From: Paraspadella gotoi | Lineage: Eukaryota; Chaetognatha | Reading direction: 5' to 3' | Assembly: GCA_051294375.1 (NCBI GenBank) | Contig: CM119264.1 | Coordinates: forward strand, 16,935,139 to 16,999,138 | DNA: 64,000 bases | In this document: in pieces, positions 11,326 through 23,751 of the stretch | How the letters are laid out: the number at the start of each line of letters is the position of its first letter | Numbering within the stretch: the first letter of the stretch is position 1 | The notes under the pieces: generated by a model | Told to the model about the DNA's origin: nothing | Database searches by the model: none | What the model saw: the letters and a program-made list of their open reading frames with translations, nothing else | Program-made: the position numbers and the translations under genes

Positions 11326-12564
11326 AGCTCCAAGGGACTGGTAAGTTGTTATGGATGTAAAAGTATTAGTGATTTGTGGATAGAATGGCTCGAGATACAG
11401 AGACGAAAGGAACATAAAATCGAAGGAATTGAGTAAGGGGATCGGGGAGACGAGAAACTAAGACCAGAGAGAAAGATGGAGTTGAAAAAAAGTAAGAGAG
11501 AGAAAAGAGATGGGAAGGGTAAATAAAATGAAAAAGCATCATCGGCGTGGATGGAAACGCGTTGAAAAAAAAAAGTAGAAAAGAAAATGAAGAAGGGAAA
11601 AGTTGTTCTTTGGTTGTGTTCGCCCTGGGGGAATCAAAGGTGGGGCGGGAAGACCAAGAGGAGAGAAGGAGGGGAAGGCATGGAGAAGAGGGACGAGGGA
11701 CGAAAAACAGACTGGGGAAAAGTAGAAACAGGAAGAGAGATTGGTGGGGAATAAGTAGAAAGAAGGACAAGAAGGAAGATGGGAGACGATTGAATCGAGA
11801 ATAAGGAAGGATGAAGGGAAATGAAGTGGGGAATCCGGGCTTCGGTTTAGTTGGGACTCACGGCCTCGGTGGGGGGGGGAAACTAAAAACAGGAAAGGGC
11901 TTTGGGGTAATAAGCAGAAAGTAAAGGAAAAAAATTTGACTTGGGAGACAAAACCCAAAAAAGATATGAGAATCCCCTTGGACGGATGAGCCGAACTCGT
12001 GGCCATGGGTAAAAGGGTGAGGCCAGGATCGAAGGGTTGAGGGAGGCCCTGGAAATTTGATTCGCCCGGAGGGACACAAAAGAGACCTATTGAACTAATA
12101 GGTTGAAGAAAAAAAAAGGAGGCGAAGGAATAAGAATGAAAAGACCGTATCGTCTATCGTCGTTGGTCGTCTTAGCGGAGTCTTTCTCGTAGTCGTCGTA
12201 GTCGTCGGCATCGTCGTCGTACAATTTTTGCTGCCAATAGCGACTTTCCCTTGTCTTTGTTAACCGCCGTCGTTTCCAATGGTTTCCGCCGTCATCTTTT
12301 CGCGCGCAAGAATCCATTTTGCGTTGAAATCTTCAGAAGCGGATGTCTTCGTTGTCTGTTTGTGCGTTGTTGCGTCCGTTCACGTATCTTCGCTGTCGTC
12401 GTTTGTTGTTGACTTCAATTTCCTTTCTTAAAAAGTAGCGATTTTTATTTTTCTCTCATGCTAAATCTTTTTCTTTGGTAACTCTTTTGACTCTCGACGA
12501 TTGAAACGAACGCTTGACTCTTCAAGCATCCACGTATCACCTTCCTATAAACATACTATACGAA

Positions 12565-13590
12565 TATGAGCGTTTGAAAAAATAACAAAATATAACAAAA
12601 TGCAAGTGAGGTACATAGCTATTTTAAGTGTAATGTAGTCTGTAGAATTCGATGGTGATGACCATTTTTTTTGTATAATTTATCTTTCTTGTCGAAAATA
12701 AGGGTTTTTAATGTATATAAAATTATTAAAACCATAATAAGTTATGGTAAATCAAATTATTAAATTTTAATAAAAAATTTATATGAGCTTTTGAAATATA
12801 AATAAGATTTATAAAAATATTTTGGTAAATTTTATTTCTAAATTTTATGTTTTATAAAAAGTTAGTTAACTATATTTATTAATAATTATGGTGTAAAAAT
12901 TGGCTAAAGTTAAAAAATATAATTTCAAAAATTATTTTCAATGGATTTGCATTCTTTGCAAAAGTTGATTATAAAGAAAATATAATTTTTATAATCAAAA
13001 TTATGTCATTAAGTTTGGTCAAAATCTCAGGAAAAACTATATTTTAAGCGCAAAAAATTAAAAAATTAAACAAAAAAATAATAGTTGTTAATATTTAAAC
13101 CTATCTTAATGAAAGAAATTTTTTAAAAAATGGATTATATTTTCTTATATCAAACTTTTTGTAAGGAATTCAAATCTGGTTTTAAAATTTTAAAAAATTT
13201 TATTTTTTCAAAGCTTAGCTTATTTTTTATTATTATTCTATATAATAAATATAGCTAACAAACTATTCAATAAAAATAAAAATTTTGTAAATAAACTTAC
13301 CAAATATTTATAATGGGGTCTTTATTTTCAATATTATGTAAGGTTTAAAATAATGGCTTTTATAAAATCTTAATAATTTGAGTTTCTTTAATACTCTAAC
13401 ATGTTTTGCTCCATTTTAAAGTAAGCAACCTTAATATGCTAGCAAAAATCGCCAATTTCGAACAAAGAAGATAGACTATACAAAAAAAATGGTTATCAAT
13501 CAATCGAATTCTACAGACTTTATTACACTAAAATAGCTATGTACCTCACTTGATTTTGTTAATATTTCCGTTATTGTTTCAACAGCCCTA
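12565..13590. mobile_element. Foldback hAT-like non-autonomous DNA transposon
   Basis: The outer 90 bases or so of each end are inverted copies (CAAGTGAGGTACATAGCTAT near the left end, its reverse complement near the right), and weaker inverted similarity continues inward almost to the centre. The element is therefore one long imperfect hairpin with arms of about 500 bases. The right terminus reads CAGCCCTA, that is TAGGGCTG inward, like many hAT ends; the left end is a corrupted form. CTATACGA (12556-12563) and CTATAACGA (13592-13600) flank it, fitting the 8-bp target duplication of hAT elements. The other two copies of the locus have an intact CTATACGA at 2272-2279 and 24966-24973. The interior is AT-rich with no transposase, so it would need a transposase supplied from elsewhere. 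Confidence 0.85.
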
Positions 13591-14932
13591 CCTATAACGA
13601 TATATCACCTTACTTTCGCTTTTCTTCCGTCTTTTCTGCTCTTCGTCTGCTTCCTCGTCAATGCTATACCATTTTCCTAATCTCAACTTTCCTCCCTTTG
13701 TCAACTGCTTTCCCTCGACGCCCTGATACTTGGCTTGCCCTCCGTCCCTCCTTCTCCCTTTGCCTTTTACTTCTTCTTTTATTTCTCTTCCTTCTGCCCA
13801 AATGCGCGACTATATTAAAGGGCGTCCGAAAATAACCGAAAAACCAAGAGGATCGAGGAGGAAAGGGCGGTGGGGAGGGGGAGGGTTCGTGACGCGAAAG
13901 AAAATCTCGCACCCGATGTCAACTGCGAACGTTCGCTGCCGAACGCTGCTTTAGTTGCGGTGCCGACGCTACCAGTATCAGGCTAGTCGCCGGTCGCCAG
14001 CCGCCGAATAAAATGAGACACCAGTTTTGATGGTTGCAGGAGAGCTTGTTCAATGTTCAACTGTTCAAAGGTGTTCAATGTTCATGTGTCATTGTTCAAT
14101 TGTTCATTTAGTGCTTGACGTTAAAAGTCTCTTTATGACCGCAATTTCAATATAAGTCTTTATCGAATTACGAACGTTATTAGTCGAAAACGAAAAATAG
14201 CTACTTATCATACTAATTGCCTGTGCATTCGAAGCACTTTTCTGTGAGATTACATAAACAAGAAAAAAAAACGTTTAAAAATCCTAGTACACTTAATATG
14301 CAAATCGTTGTTGCCCTACTCTAGGGATAATGCAGTTGTCATATTTAGCAACGCACCGTCAGAGCGCTAATTTAATCGGTCATCTGAACGCCAATTTCCC
14401 CTTATCAACGCAAACTTGAGTTGACGTCAAAATCTTACTTCCGATTTGTTTTCTGAATGCTTGTACTTCCGAAGATTAACATCGCTTTAATCCGCAAAAA
14501 TATTCTCCGCGGAAAGCTACTTTGCACTGGAAGTAAGCAACTGTTTCGCGCTTAGATAACAGCTAATGTAGAGCTTAAAGGTTAAGAAATTAAAATTTAA
14601 TTAACTTTTTCCTTCTTGTTAAAATTTTATCAAGAAAATATTTTGAATGCGTTTAATGTTCAATACTTAAAAAGAATAAAGAAGAAAGTTACTTTTGTTT
14701 TAAATATTATATTTTTCATTATCAATGATTAAAATATAAAGAAAAAAAAAAGACGCCAAACAAATGAACTGAAAATAGACTCCCCATGGCGTAGACGACG
14801 TGTCGTTGCGCTTAGGACCTCGAGTCCGAGCGCAGATGTTTTCTCCCTCAGATGTTTTGGTTTAATCGAATGAATTTTCGAGACTCAAAGCCTGACATCG
14901 ACGTCCAGAACGAAAGGGGTTTATTTTCGGGC

Positions 14933-14982
14933 TGTGGTAGAGCGCGTCGGGTCAGGGTGCCGCAGGGGGTAGGGTCGAGTCC
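14933..14982 (+). ncRNA. tRNA-like A box/B box pair (copy 1)
   Basis: Counterpart of 26218-26268. The A-box-like TGTGGTAGAGCG is intact, while the B box reads GGGTCGAGTCC and is one base short. This difference may be sequencing noise. Confidence 0.25.
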
Positions 14983-15954
14983 GCCGAGGTTGGGTAAGAT
15001 ATTAGTGAGGGTATTAAAGAAGGGTGGCTTTGGATGAGTGCGTGAACGGAAAGTGGGGAGAGGCTTTTCTTAGGAGGGAAGTGATTCGAATGGAACATTA
15101 ATTTAGAGAAAGTCGGAGTGAAGGTACAGGAAGTTTGTTTGTTGTTGAAACGGGGGAGGTCACTCCAGACGCGGAGTTTGGAAAGAAAGGAAGTTAAAGT
15201 AGGGTGAAAGGAAGTCGAGAGCGGAAGTTCCACACACAAAGAAAAAACCACATTGTCATTCAAACGCGGGAACGAATATTAAAATAGGTTGTCGCGTAAA
15301 TTAGGTATCTAGGTAAAACTGCGCAATTTGATAGAGGGAAAATTTAAGAGCAAACTTTCCTGAGGGCCAGGGCGTTTAAAGTGTTTATACTTTGAATACG
15401 ATTTAATGTAGCATCTAAATCTTGTTTGTAAAACTTTCAATAGTTAGATGCAGCGCGCTTCGGCAAGCGGAGCGAGAAAAGAGCGCCCGGCCGGTGATGG
15501 AGCCCTCGGGCATTTTTTTTTATCTCTCTGCCTTTTCTGTAATCTAAGATTCTAGAGTGTAGCACTGAGCTCTGTGTATATAGGAAATTTATAAGCGGAA
15601 AAATTGGTGACGGAAAGGTTCTTCACTTACCTTTTCTGAATTAATTATATTATTTTGTTGAAGTATAATACTAATACGTATTTTTAAAGAGGCGGTATTT
15701 TTAACTTATGTTTATATCATTTCCAATTTTGAAAATTTACAGACAAAAACAGTTGAAAAAGAAAGAAATAAGTTTAATTGTGAGGGGGTTGAAGGCTCTG
15801 TGAAGTTAAAGGTGATCAACGAGGTGAACATGGAAGCGAGAACACAATTTACAGAACGCTCGGGAGTCGGGATGAGAATTTTTTTTTTTTTTTGAAAATT
15901 CCGTCCTTGAATTTTAATCCTTCGTCAAATTCGATGAGAGGGAACGAGCGAAGC

Positions 15955-15956
<2 letters not shown>

Positions 15957-16039
<83 letters not shown>

Positions 16040-16163
16040 GAGATAGGTGAGGGGAAAAAGACGAGAAAGCCAGGATATGGACGAGAAATGGAAGGTAGAA
16101 GGAGGGTAAGAGAGAAAAGAGAGAGAGAGACTGAGAAGAGAGAGAGAGGAGAGAGAGAGAAGA

Positions 16164-16194
<31 letters not shown>

Positions 16195-16199
16195 GAAGA
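15957..16199. repeat. (GA)n microsatellite pair
   Basis: Two GA arrays separated by a GATAGGTGAGGGG-type spacer that also occurs in the 4733-5436 cluster. Same locus as 27172-27425. Confidence 0.92.
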
Positions 16200-16493
16200 A
16201 GGATTGAAAAAGTAGTAGGGTGAAAGGTAAACGGGAAAGCATGGAGGTTTGAGAAGAGAAAAAGACACTTAAGGAAAACTTAAAATTCTGAAGAGGGAAA
16301 AACTAAGTAAATTCAATTTTTATTCGCATCGAATAAGTGAAATATCAGGTTATGTTAATATCCAGAGTAACAATTTTATTTTTAGCGATCGAGGTTGAGA
16401 ATTAATACTGTTTTTGACGAATCATTTTTCGAGTTGTTTTTGAGGAAAGAGAAACGCGAAAATTTATTATCGGAAAAATAAGATGAGATTAAA

Positions 16494-16529
16494 CAGAGAG
16501 AGGGAGCCTAGAAGAGAGAGAGATAGAGA

Positions 16530-16601
<72 letters not shown>

Positions 16602-16707
16602 TAGAGTGAGAGAGAGAGAGAGAGAGAAGAGAGAGAAAAAGAGAGAGAGAGAGAGAGGAAGAGAGAGAGAGAGAGAGAGGAGAGAAGAAGAAGAGAGAAA
16701 GAGAGAT
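16494..16707. repeat. (GA)n microsatellite
   Basis: Long interrupted GA array. The matching place in the second B copy is broken by the 25-N gap at 27750. Confidence 0.93.
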
Positions 16708-19260
16708 ATTTTTTTCAAAATGATTACAAAAGAAGAAAGAAAGATGCCGAATGAAAATTCCAAAAGAAGGGGGGAAGATGGGTAAAATGTAAATTAAAAA
16801 AGGGGAGTGGAAAGAAGGCAAAATGAAAATTAGATTTCGGCGTAGGAGGAACGCGAAAGAAAGAAGGAAGGCTTCATTTTCGTGGCGTGGGCAAGATGGC
16901 GCCGCCCGAGCGAAGCCATGGCGCCCGGTCGATTCCATCCACTTCGCGGTGACGAATCCCGAAGAAAAAAAATAGAGAAGAGGGAATGAAATGAGATTCC
17001 GTTGATATATCGGCGACGAAAGTGAAGGCGGAGGGGAATGAGACGAGAGAAGATAGAGGATAGATAAGAAAGAGAAAAGTCAGGAGAGGCAAAGAGAAAC
17101 AAAGATAGGAAAAGGAAAACAGAAAGAAAGGTGAAAACTACCGAGGAGTCAATGAGGAGAGCAGGAAATAATTTAGAATAAAAAAAGAAGAATTTAAAGA
17201 AAGAAATGCTGAGAAGCTCAAGGTGGAAGTGACTGAGGCCTCAACGTTGAATGTAGAATTTCTCGTAAAAACATAACTCTTTTATTCTTGACGAGGAAAT
17301 GTGAATCGTGGATTCCGAACGCAAGACGAAGCAACGACACGATTTCGTCAAAAAAAAGTCAAAACTTCGGTCGCACAGCAAAATTTTTGAAAAAAAATTG
17401 TTCTTCAGATGAATCTTTGGCTCCGTTTTTAGTTGGAATGCGATTTTGGTCGAAGAAGGAATTTTAAAAAAAAATGGCGAGGAAAGGAAATAAGAGGAGA
17501 AAATAAAAGAAGTGAATAAAAGGAAAATAAAAAAAGGGAGGAGTAAAAAGGACAAAAACAAAGAAGCGAAGCAGAGAATCGTAAAGAAAAAAGAACGAAA
17601 AAAAAAACATGGAAAAGTTAAAAAAAAAAGGCAGACTGACGTGATAAGTAAAAGTTAAGAAAACATAATAAACTATAAAACTTTTGAAAGAAAGAAATTA
17701 CAAGTTTAAGGGACAGAAAGGGAGGAAATAGGAAAGCTAAAGAATTAACATAAAAGAAAAAAAACGCTAAAAGGCAAAAAACTAAGAAGAGGAAAAGGGG
17801 GAGGGGCGAACGACAAACGCCGATGAAAAATCGCGACAGAACGCTTCGCGCTACAAACGAAAAGTTCAAGCTGTCGTTTCGCTCTCTCTCTCCTCTGTCT
17901 CTCTCTCTCATCTCGAAACCCAGTTTCGTCTCGAGTCGCACGCGGGGGCGCTTAATGATTTTTTTGCCCTCTCATTTTCCAAAAAAAAAAAAAGAAAAAA
18001 GAAAAAAGAAAAGAAAACTCTCCCCTCCCTCGTTTTCTCTTTGCTTAATTCCAACAGGGTTCTCGCGGATTGGGGTAATGAATGTGAATAAATTTTGGTG
18101 GCAGAAAACAGGATTAGAATTGGAAAATGTTCCTTTAAGTTCGTCATTTTGCATCGACTAAAAAGGAAAAGGTTCCAATCGACGCCGCCGGCCGGAGGCT
18201 AGTTTACTGGACGCCGCAAATTAGCGGCGGCCGGCGGCGGCGGGTACGGCGCCGCGGCGGTAGTGGGCAGAGGGCGAGTGGTGAGGATTGACTATCGAAC
18301 GGTGGTAATAAAGAGTAAAGTGATAAAGAAGTTTTCGTTAAACCAGTTAAACCAGGTAAATGTTTTGAAAGCGGAATGTCCGTTGCGGTCGCGGGTAATT
18401 CCGGTAATCATCCTACGTTTTCAAGTCGTGGGGCGACGAAAGAATTATTATGCGTGAAAGTTTTATTCCGCCGATTTTTTTTTAAAAACTTAAACATTAT
18501 GGTAGCAACTAGCAACGCCTCGCTATTGTAAAAATGTTGTGCGGTCGCGAGTGATTCGATTACCTTTTGGTTTAAATTGATTTCAGTTTAATAAATGAAT
18601 TAATTTTTTTAAGTTTGTCTCGATTGTTTTTTTTGGGCAGCCAAGGAAGGCAATGAAGGAGGAAAAAAGTTTTGAAGTTTTTTCCCCCAAAGATCGTCCA
18701 AAAGGTTTTTCGGATGACGAGAAGGATGCGGCTAAGTCGGAGAGTAATTTAACCGGATGTTTTATTGGCGAGAAATTCTTTTTTGACAGGAAAACGAAGG
18801 AAAAGAAAATGAAGAAAAAGGAAAAAAAAAGAAAAGGAAAAAGGAGAGAAAAATAAAGAAAAAAGAGGAAAAGAAACCGAAAGAAAAGAGGGAAAACTAA
18901 AAGATAAAAACACGGAGAGGACGAAGAATTCGAAAGCTGAAAGAGAGCGAGAGAAAGATGCCAGAAGGGAAGACAGTAGATAAAATAATAAGAGTCGACA
19001 AAGATAAGAAACAGTGGTAAACAGTAGTACAGAAAAAGGACAGAGGGGACAGAAAAAAACCGTATTTGCTCAAAATTAAGAGTCGAGACAGGAGACAGGA
19101 GACGAAGAGGAGTGGCAATGGGGGGCGGGAGAGTGGAAGGGGAAAAGAGGTTAAGAGGAATAGGGGAAGTGGGAAGAAGGCAAGAGATAAAAAATCTCTA
19201 CGAAAATAATGGTGCAATATTTGTATTCCTGGTAAAATAGGGAAAAAGGAGAAAAAAGAA

Positions 19261-19329
<69 letters not shown>

Positions 19330-19386
19330 AGAGAGTGAGAGGAGAGAGAGAGAGAGAGAAAAGAGAGAGAGAGAGAGAGAGAGAGA
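19261..19386. repeat. (GA)n microsatellite
   Basis: GA array present here but hidden in an N gap (30232-30702) in the second B copy. Confidence 0.93.
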
Positions 19387-19489
19387 CTCAATGACATTGG
19401 AAACTTGAATCCTCGTCCGGTCGCACGAAGTTCTCAAGGCGGCGGTTTTTGATTTCGCTTAAAAACAACATGTCGCCCGCCTGCTGGCG

Positions 19490-19640
19490 CACTATGCACC
19501 AAATTCTGTATGCAGGCGATCCGTTGTACTGCGATTTTCTTAATGCAGCGGCTCTAGCTGCACTAAGTTCTGTCCATGCGGCGCTCCCATTGCACAAATC
19601 TCATTCAATATTCATGCAAGCGTCGCAAAGTGATGATCAA
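19490..19640 (+). repeat. 31-bp degenerate minisatellite (copy 1)
   Basis: Counterpart of 30801-30945, blurred by indels; ATGCAG followed by GCG recurs about every 31 bases. Confidence 0.6.
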
Positions 19641-21599
19641 TCTTGCTTTGTGCGAGCTTTCCTCTTCCTGTAGATCGATATCCACACTCCATTACACCGT
19701 TCGTACGTTTCCCAGGCTGCAGCTGCAAGCACAGGAACCTCCAGAACGCGTAAATTCTCTATTAACCTTTTTGACCACCAAGTTTGACTGTTCAAATTAA
19801 TATGAAAACTTTCTTAAGAAAAGCTCCCCTACTTTTACTACTCCTCTACTTCGATCATTCCGCTAATATGTACTACCTGTCATTTACTCAATATTTCTCC
19901 CTGCTTCCATACTCTATGGATCCAAAGTCCCAGTTACTCTTAGTCACTAATAAAGCAACTTGTTTACTTCTTTACCTTCTTTCTTGTAGCTTCTCTTATT
20001 CGCCCTACGTCTTGTGACTACTTTATAGCTCTTCTATACATTTCTCCCCCGATATGTTTTATACTCTGATCCTCTTTCTCTTAACTTTTTCTTAATCTTC
20101 CCTTTCTCTCCCCTCCTCGCTGTCTCTGTACTCTCTCTCTCCAATATGTATTCCTGAGTTTTTTTTCTTAATTCATTCTTTATATTTGGTTTTATCTCTA
20201 ACCTTTTTTTTTTTTTGGGGGGGGGGGTAGGGGGTTGAGGGGTTTTGTCGTTCCTTTTTAATTTTACTTATATTATTCTATTAGAAGTCGTGTAAACATT
20301 TTTTGTGGGCAGTATACTGAATCAAATTCCCATTATACTATTATACTATTATTCCATTGTTCAGTATATTAAATTTAACAAAATAAAGAAGACAAAGGAG
20401 AATTAATTTTCAATTAACTGTCAAACGGAATCGCTTTCAATTTTGCAGCGTAATTTTACTTATGTTTCCTATTGCCTGTATTATTATCTTTTTATGACTT
20501 TAACTCTTTAAGCGATTCACTTCCCATCTTTTAATTCCTCATTTTTTCCGCCTTTACTAACATTTCCCTCTTTTCCTCTCCCTCTTCCTTCTTACTCTCT
20601 TTCTTTCTCTCTCTCATCCTTCTCTCTCTCCCACTCTTCCCTTCGTCGTGTAGTCGTGCCGTCGTCAATCGTCAATCGTCGTCGTCGTTGTCGGTGGCGT
20701 CCTCTCCGTCAAGCTTTCATCATTGTTTTTTTTACCTCCGAAACCTAATAATCATCATTTTTATTAGTTGAATTATATCTGCCAAGATCATCCGTCCTTT
20801 CGCTCCTTCTGCTTCTTTTCCCTCCCCATCCCTTCCCCTCATTGTTCCTCTCGTTTCTTTCGTCTTCCTCTCTGTTCCCTTACCTCCTCTCTCATGGCCC
20901 GCTCTTCTTATCACTTTCCTCTAATTCGCCGCACCATTTGTGTTGATCTCGTGCTCTGTTCGGTTTCGTCACGAGATGGCGCCACCTCCGTTTCGCTGTG
21001 CAACTCCCTGACACGTGAGGGCGCCCTTATTTGCAGCTCTCGCCGGATCCCGTCGCCATTTTCCAGGTTTTCGTCGTCCTGTCGTGTCGTCGGTCGACGT
21101 CTCGATTTCCTCATTCGCTGTCGGTCTTTCTTCAGCCGTCAATAAGGCAAATAATGTTTCCGGTTGTTCGGCTTCGTTGACTTGCTAAATCCGTATCTCA
21201 GAGCTACTGGAAGCAAAAAGACGTCGGAAAAAAATAAGGCAGGCGTTTCATAGTCGCGTCAGCAACGTAGGACAAGTAGAAAACCAATATCAACTTAAAC
21301 GTAAAACTGGTGAATCGTTACACTTGTACTTGTAACTTCTGAACTTTTGTGTTGCCCTCGTTGCATATGCATTTCCTAAAATATGTACAGAAATCTAAGG
21401 CATACTTCGACGATCAACTGAACTACTAAAAAAGAAGAACTAAAGATATAATTATTTACACTAGTTTATAGATGCAGTTGATATCTAGGTAGATGCATTA
21501 CCATTAAACGAAAGCTCCTTTTCTTCTTATACCAAGTTGAAGTTGATGAAAAGTCGGCCGAACCCATCAGCGTCAATCCTTATGTAGCCCGAGCCCCTA

Positions 21600-21824
21600 T
21601 TGCCCGATGCCCCGATCAAGGAGCCCAAGCCGAATCCTAGCCATAAGCCCAAGCCCGAGCCACCTAGTCATAGTACTATCCCAAGCTCCGATTTATCGCA
21701 GAGACTGAGACAAGCACAACTCACGCCGGAATGCAAATCATCAAGTCGCCGGACTCCGATCGCGCCTGCAACATTTCTGGAGGGAGACGCCGGGGATGTG
21801 GGAGTCGGGGGACATTGGGCTTGA
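21600..21824 (+). CDS. Weak open frame with Lys-Pro/Glu-Pro repeats
   Basis: An ATG at 21600 opens a 74-residue frame. It starts with an acidic/basic Pro dipeptide repeat (KEPKPNPSHKPKPEPP) produced by a degenerate period-6 DNA repeat (AGCCCG-like, 21590-21665), followed by a mixed segment (SQRLRQAQLTPECKSS). In the second copy (32658-32900) the period-6 repeat is clearer, but the frame shifts several times, so the two copies do not encode the same protein. Either sequencing noise breaks a real exon or the region is non-coding; I lean to non-coding. Confidence 0.13.
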   Translation: MPDAPIKEPKPNPSHKPKPEPPSHSTIPSSDLSQRLRQAQLTPECKSSSRRTPIAPATFLEGDAGDVGVGGHWA

Positions 21825-22367
21825 GGGGATGAGTTGATTGGGCTTAGGGGGGAACGAGGAGATTGGGTGGGCGGTTGGCCTCGGCGTTCGACGTCTGGCA
21901 TCCTTTGTTTGCCGACCGCTTCGACAATTCACCAGTTTATGCAAATTGAGGGCAAAATTGGTGGCGGAGGCGGGCGCTGATGAAAAAATCGATGAGATTG
22001 AGAGAGAATCGAATCAAAAATTACATTAGCGGTTCGATTCACTTGCGTAAACGCATAAATCGAAAAGTCAAGAGATTTTTCAACGAGCAAGTCGAGAGAT
22101 TTGTGGTTTCTTCGTTCAATATTTTTTTAAATTTTGGTTTTAGGTACTTATAATCTCACTTTGCGGTGTTAACAATTATATACAATAAAATAAATTTAAT
22201 AATTTAAGTCACATCGGCACAAACTTAAAATTGTAAGTTCGTAAGTTGCAACGAATGGCAAGGATAAATTTTCGACGCTCTCACACTGATTGGCACTTCC
22301 ATGCTAATCGTTCTCTCTTCAGGCGGGATTTGGTCAAATCAATCTAATTTCCCCCCCACAACATCGC

Positions 22368-22494
22368 CTCTCTTCTCTCTCTCTCCTCTCTCCCTCAGTC
22401 TCGACTCTCTCTCTCCGTTCTGATTCTCTCTCTCTCTCTTCTTCTCTCTCTCTCTCTCTCTCTCATCTCCTCTGCTCTCTCGTCTCTTCTCTCA
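22368..22494. repeat. (CT)n microsatellite, interrupted
   Basis: Same locus as 33379-33450, where the array is purer. Confidence 0.9.
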
Positions 22495-23228
22495 ACACGA
22501 AAAAGCTACGTATAACGATTTTCAATAGGTTCTAATGCCGACTGGACATAACTTTCTTATTTAAAAGATTTTTTTCGCCAAAGATTTAAAGAAAACAGCG
22601 AAAGGGAGGAGGAGGAAGAGCTAAAAAGTGGGGAGGGGAAAAGTGATAGGAGAGAAAGAGAGGAGAGAAAGGAAATGAAAAAGAGAGGGAAGGGGTGAAA
22701 AAAAGAACAGAGGCGAGAGAATGAACTAGAAAGATATAGACATAATCTATTTTTTAAACTTAAAAAGTAAATAATGTAAAACTTTCTTTGCACATGCTTT
22801 TTTAAAATTAACAATTAATTTATAGAGTGCATTTTTTTTTACTTTTTTTTCCCGGTAGCCGTAGGTTTAAAAATTTTGTTTTGAAAATTTTTTTCATCTT
22901 TAAATAATTTATTAAATTATCTTTTCAACGGTTTATTTATTTCCTAATGACAGACTTAAAAAAAAAAAAAAAAAATCTATTCTTGTCATAAAACGACTTT
23001 CGAAAAAAAGATAAAATGTGGAAAAGGTTTTAACCTTATGCTGCTGCTGTCACGGCGGCGCTGCGGCGGCAAGCTGTAACGGCCCAGCGCCGTCTTAACT
23101 GAAGATTTTCGGGTCAACGACAATTCGGTTTTCAAGATGATGGAATCATGATCCAATATTGAAAGCCTCGGTGGTGACGAAGGCGAAACGAAAAAGAAGG
23201 AAAGATTGAAGCTTACCTAATCTCTCTC

Positions 23229-23229
<1 letters not shown>

Positions 23230-23260
<31 letters not shown>

Positions 23261-23672
23261 TTATGCATGGGACATTTACACGGTCGGCGATGAACAAATT
23301 ATCTCATTAATAATTTTATTTGACGTCGGGAATTAGTTAATTCGTTCACGAATCAGAAATTTTAAAAACACGTGCGGGGACACGCACCCAAGAAAACGCA
23401 CACATGAAGTATGGCAAAGAAAAGATATGCTCGTTGCACGCAGAGAGACACACAGACACACAAGCTTGGATTGGTGAATTTTTCTGACTTCGGGGAAAAA
23501 ATGGCGGAAGTTGAGTAAATCTTCATCATAGACAAGAGTCGAAGTTGATTGGGGGAAAGTTATCCGCGGCGAGCCGCCGGCGGGCAGCTAGGAGCCCATC
23601 TAGACTACAGCACAATGAGATTTATTTTATCGCCGTTTAAGCAGAGAGAGAGAGAATGAGAGAGAAAAAAAG

Positions 23673-23751
<79 letters not shown>

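Larger units (their letters stand above)
9275..14578 (+). repeat. Block A, copy 3 (complete, noisy, carries transposon)
   Basis: This is the fullest copy of block A. Its left part matches 3209-4280, and the remainder matches 1-3208 and 23230-25890. Compared with those it has frequent extra single bases, the error pattern of raw long reads. Two additions set it apart: a repeated segment on both sides of the 25-N gap at 10572, and a 1.03 kb transposon at 12565-13590. Confidence 0.9.
14579..23222 (+). repeat. Block B, copy 1 (noisy, gap-free)
   Basis: This segment aligns in order with 25891-34126. It has more single-base insertions, but it reads through the places where the second copy has N gaps (for example 18690-19380 against 30232-30702). 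It ends at a CTCTCTCGAGAGAG switch at about 23221-23235, where copy 4 of block A begins. Candidate coding segments are annotated in the second copy, which has fewer insertions. Confidence 0.92.
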
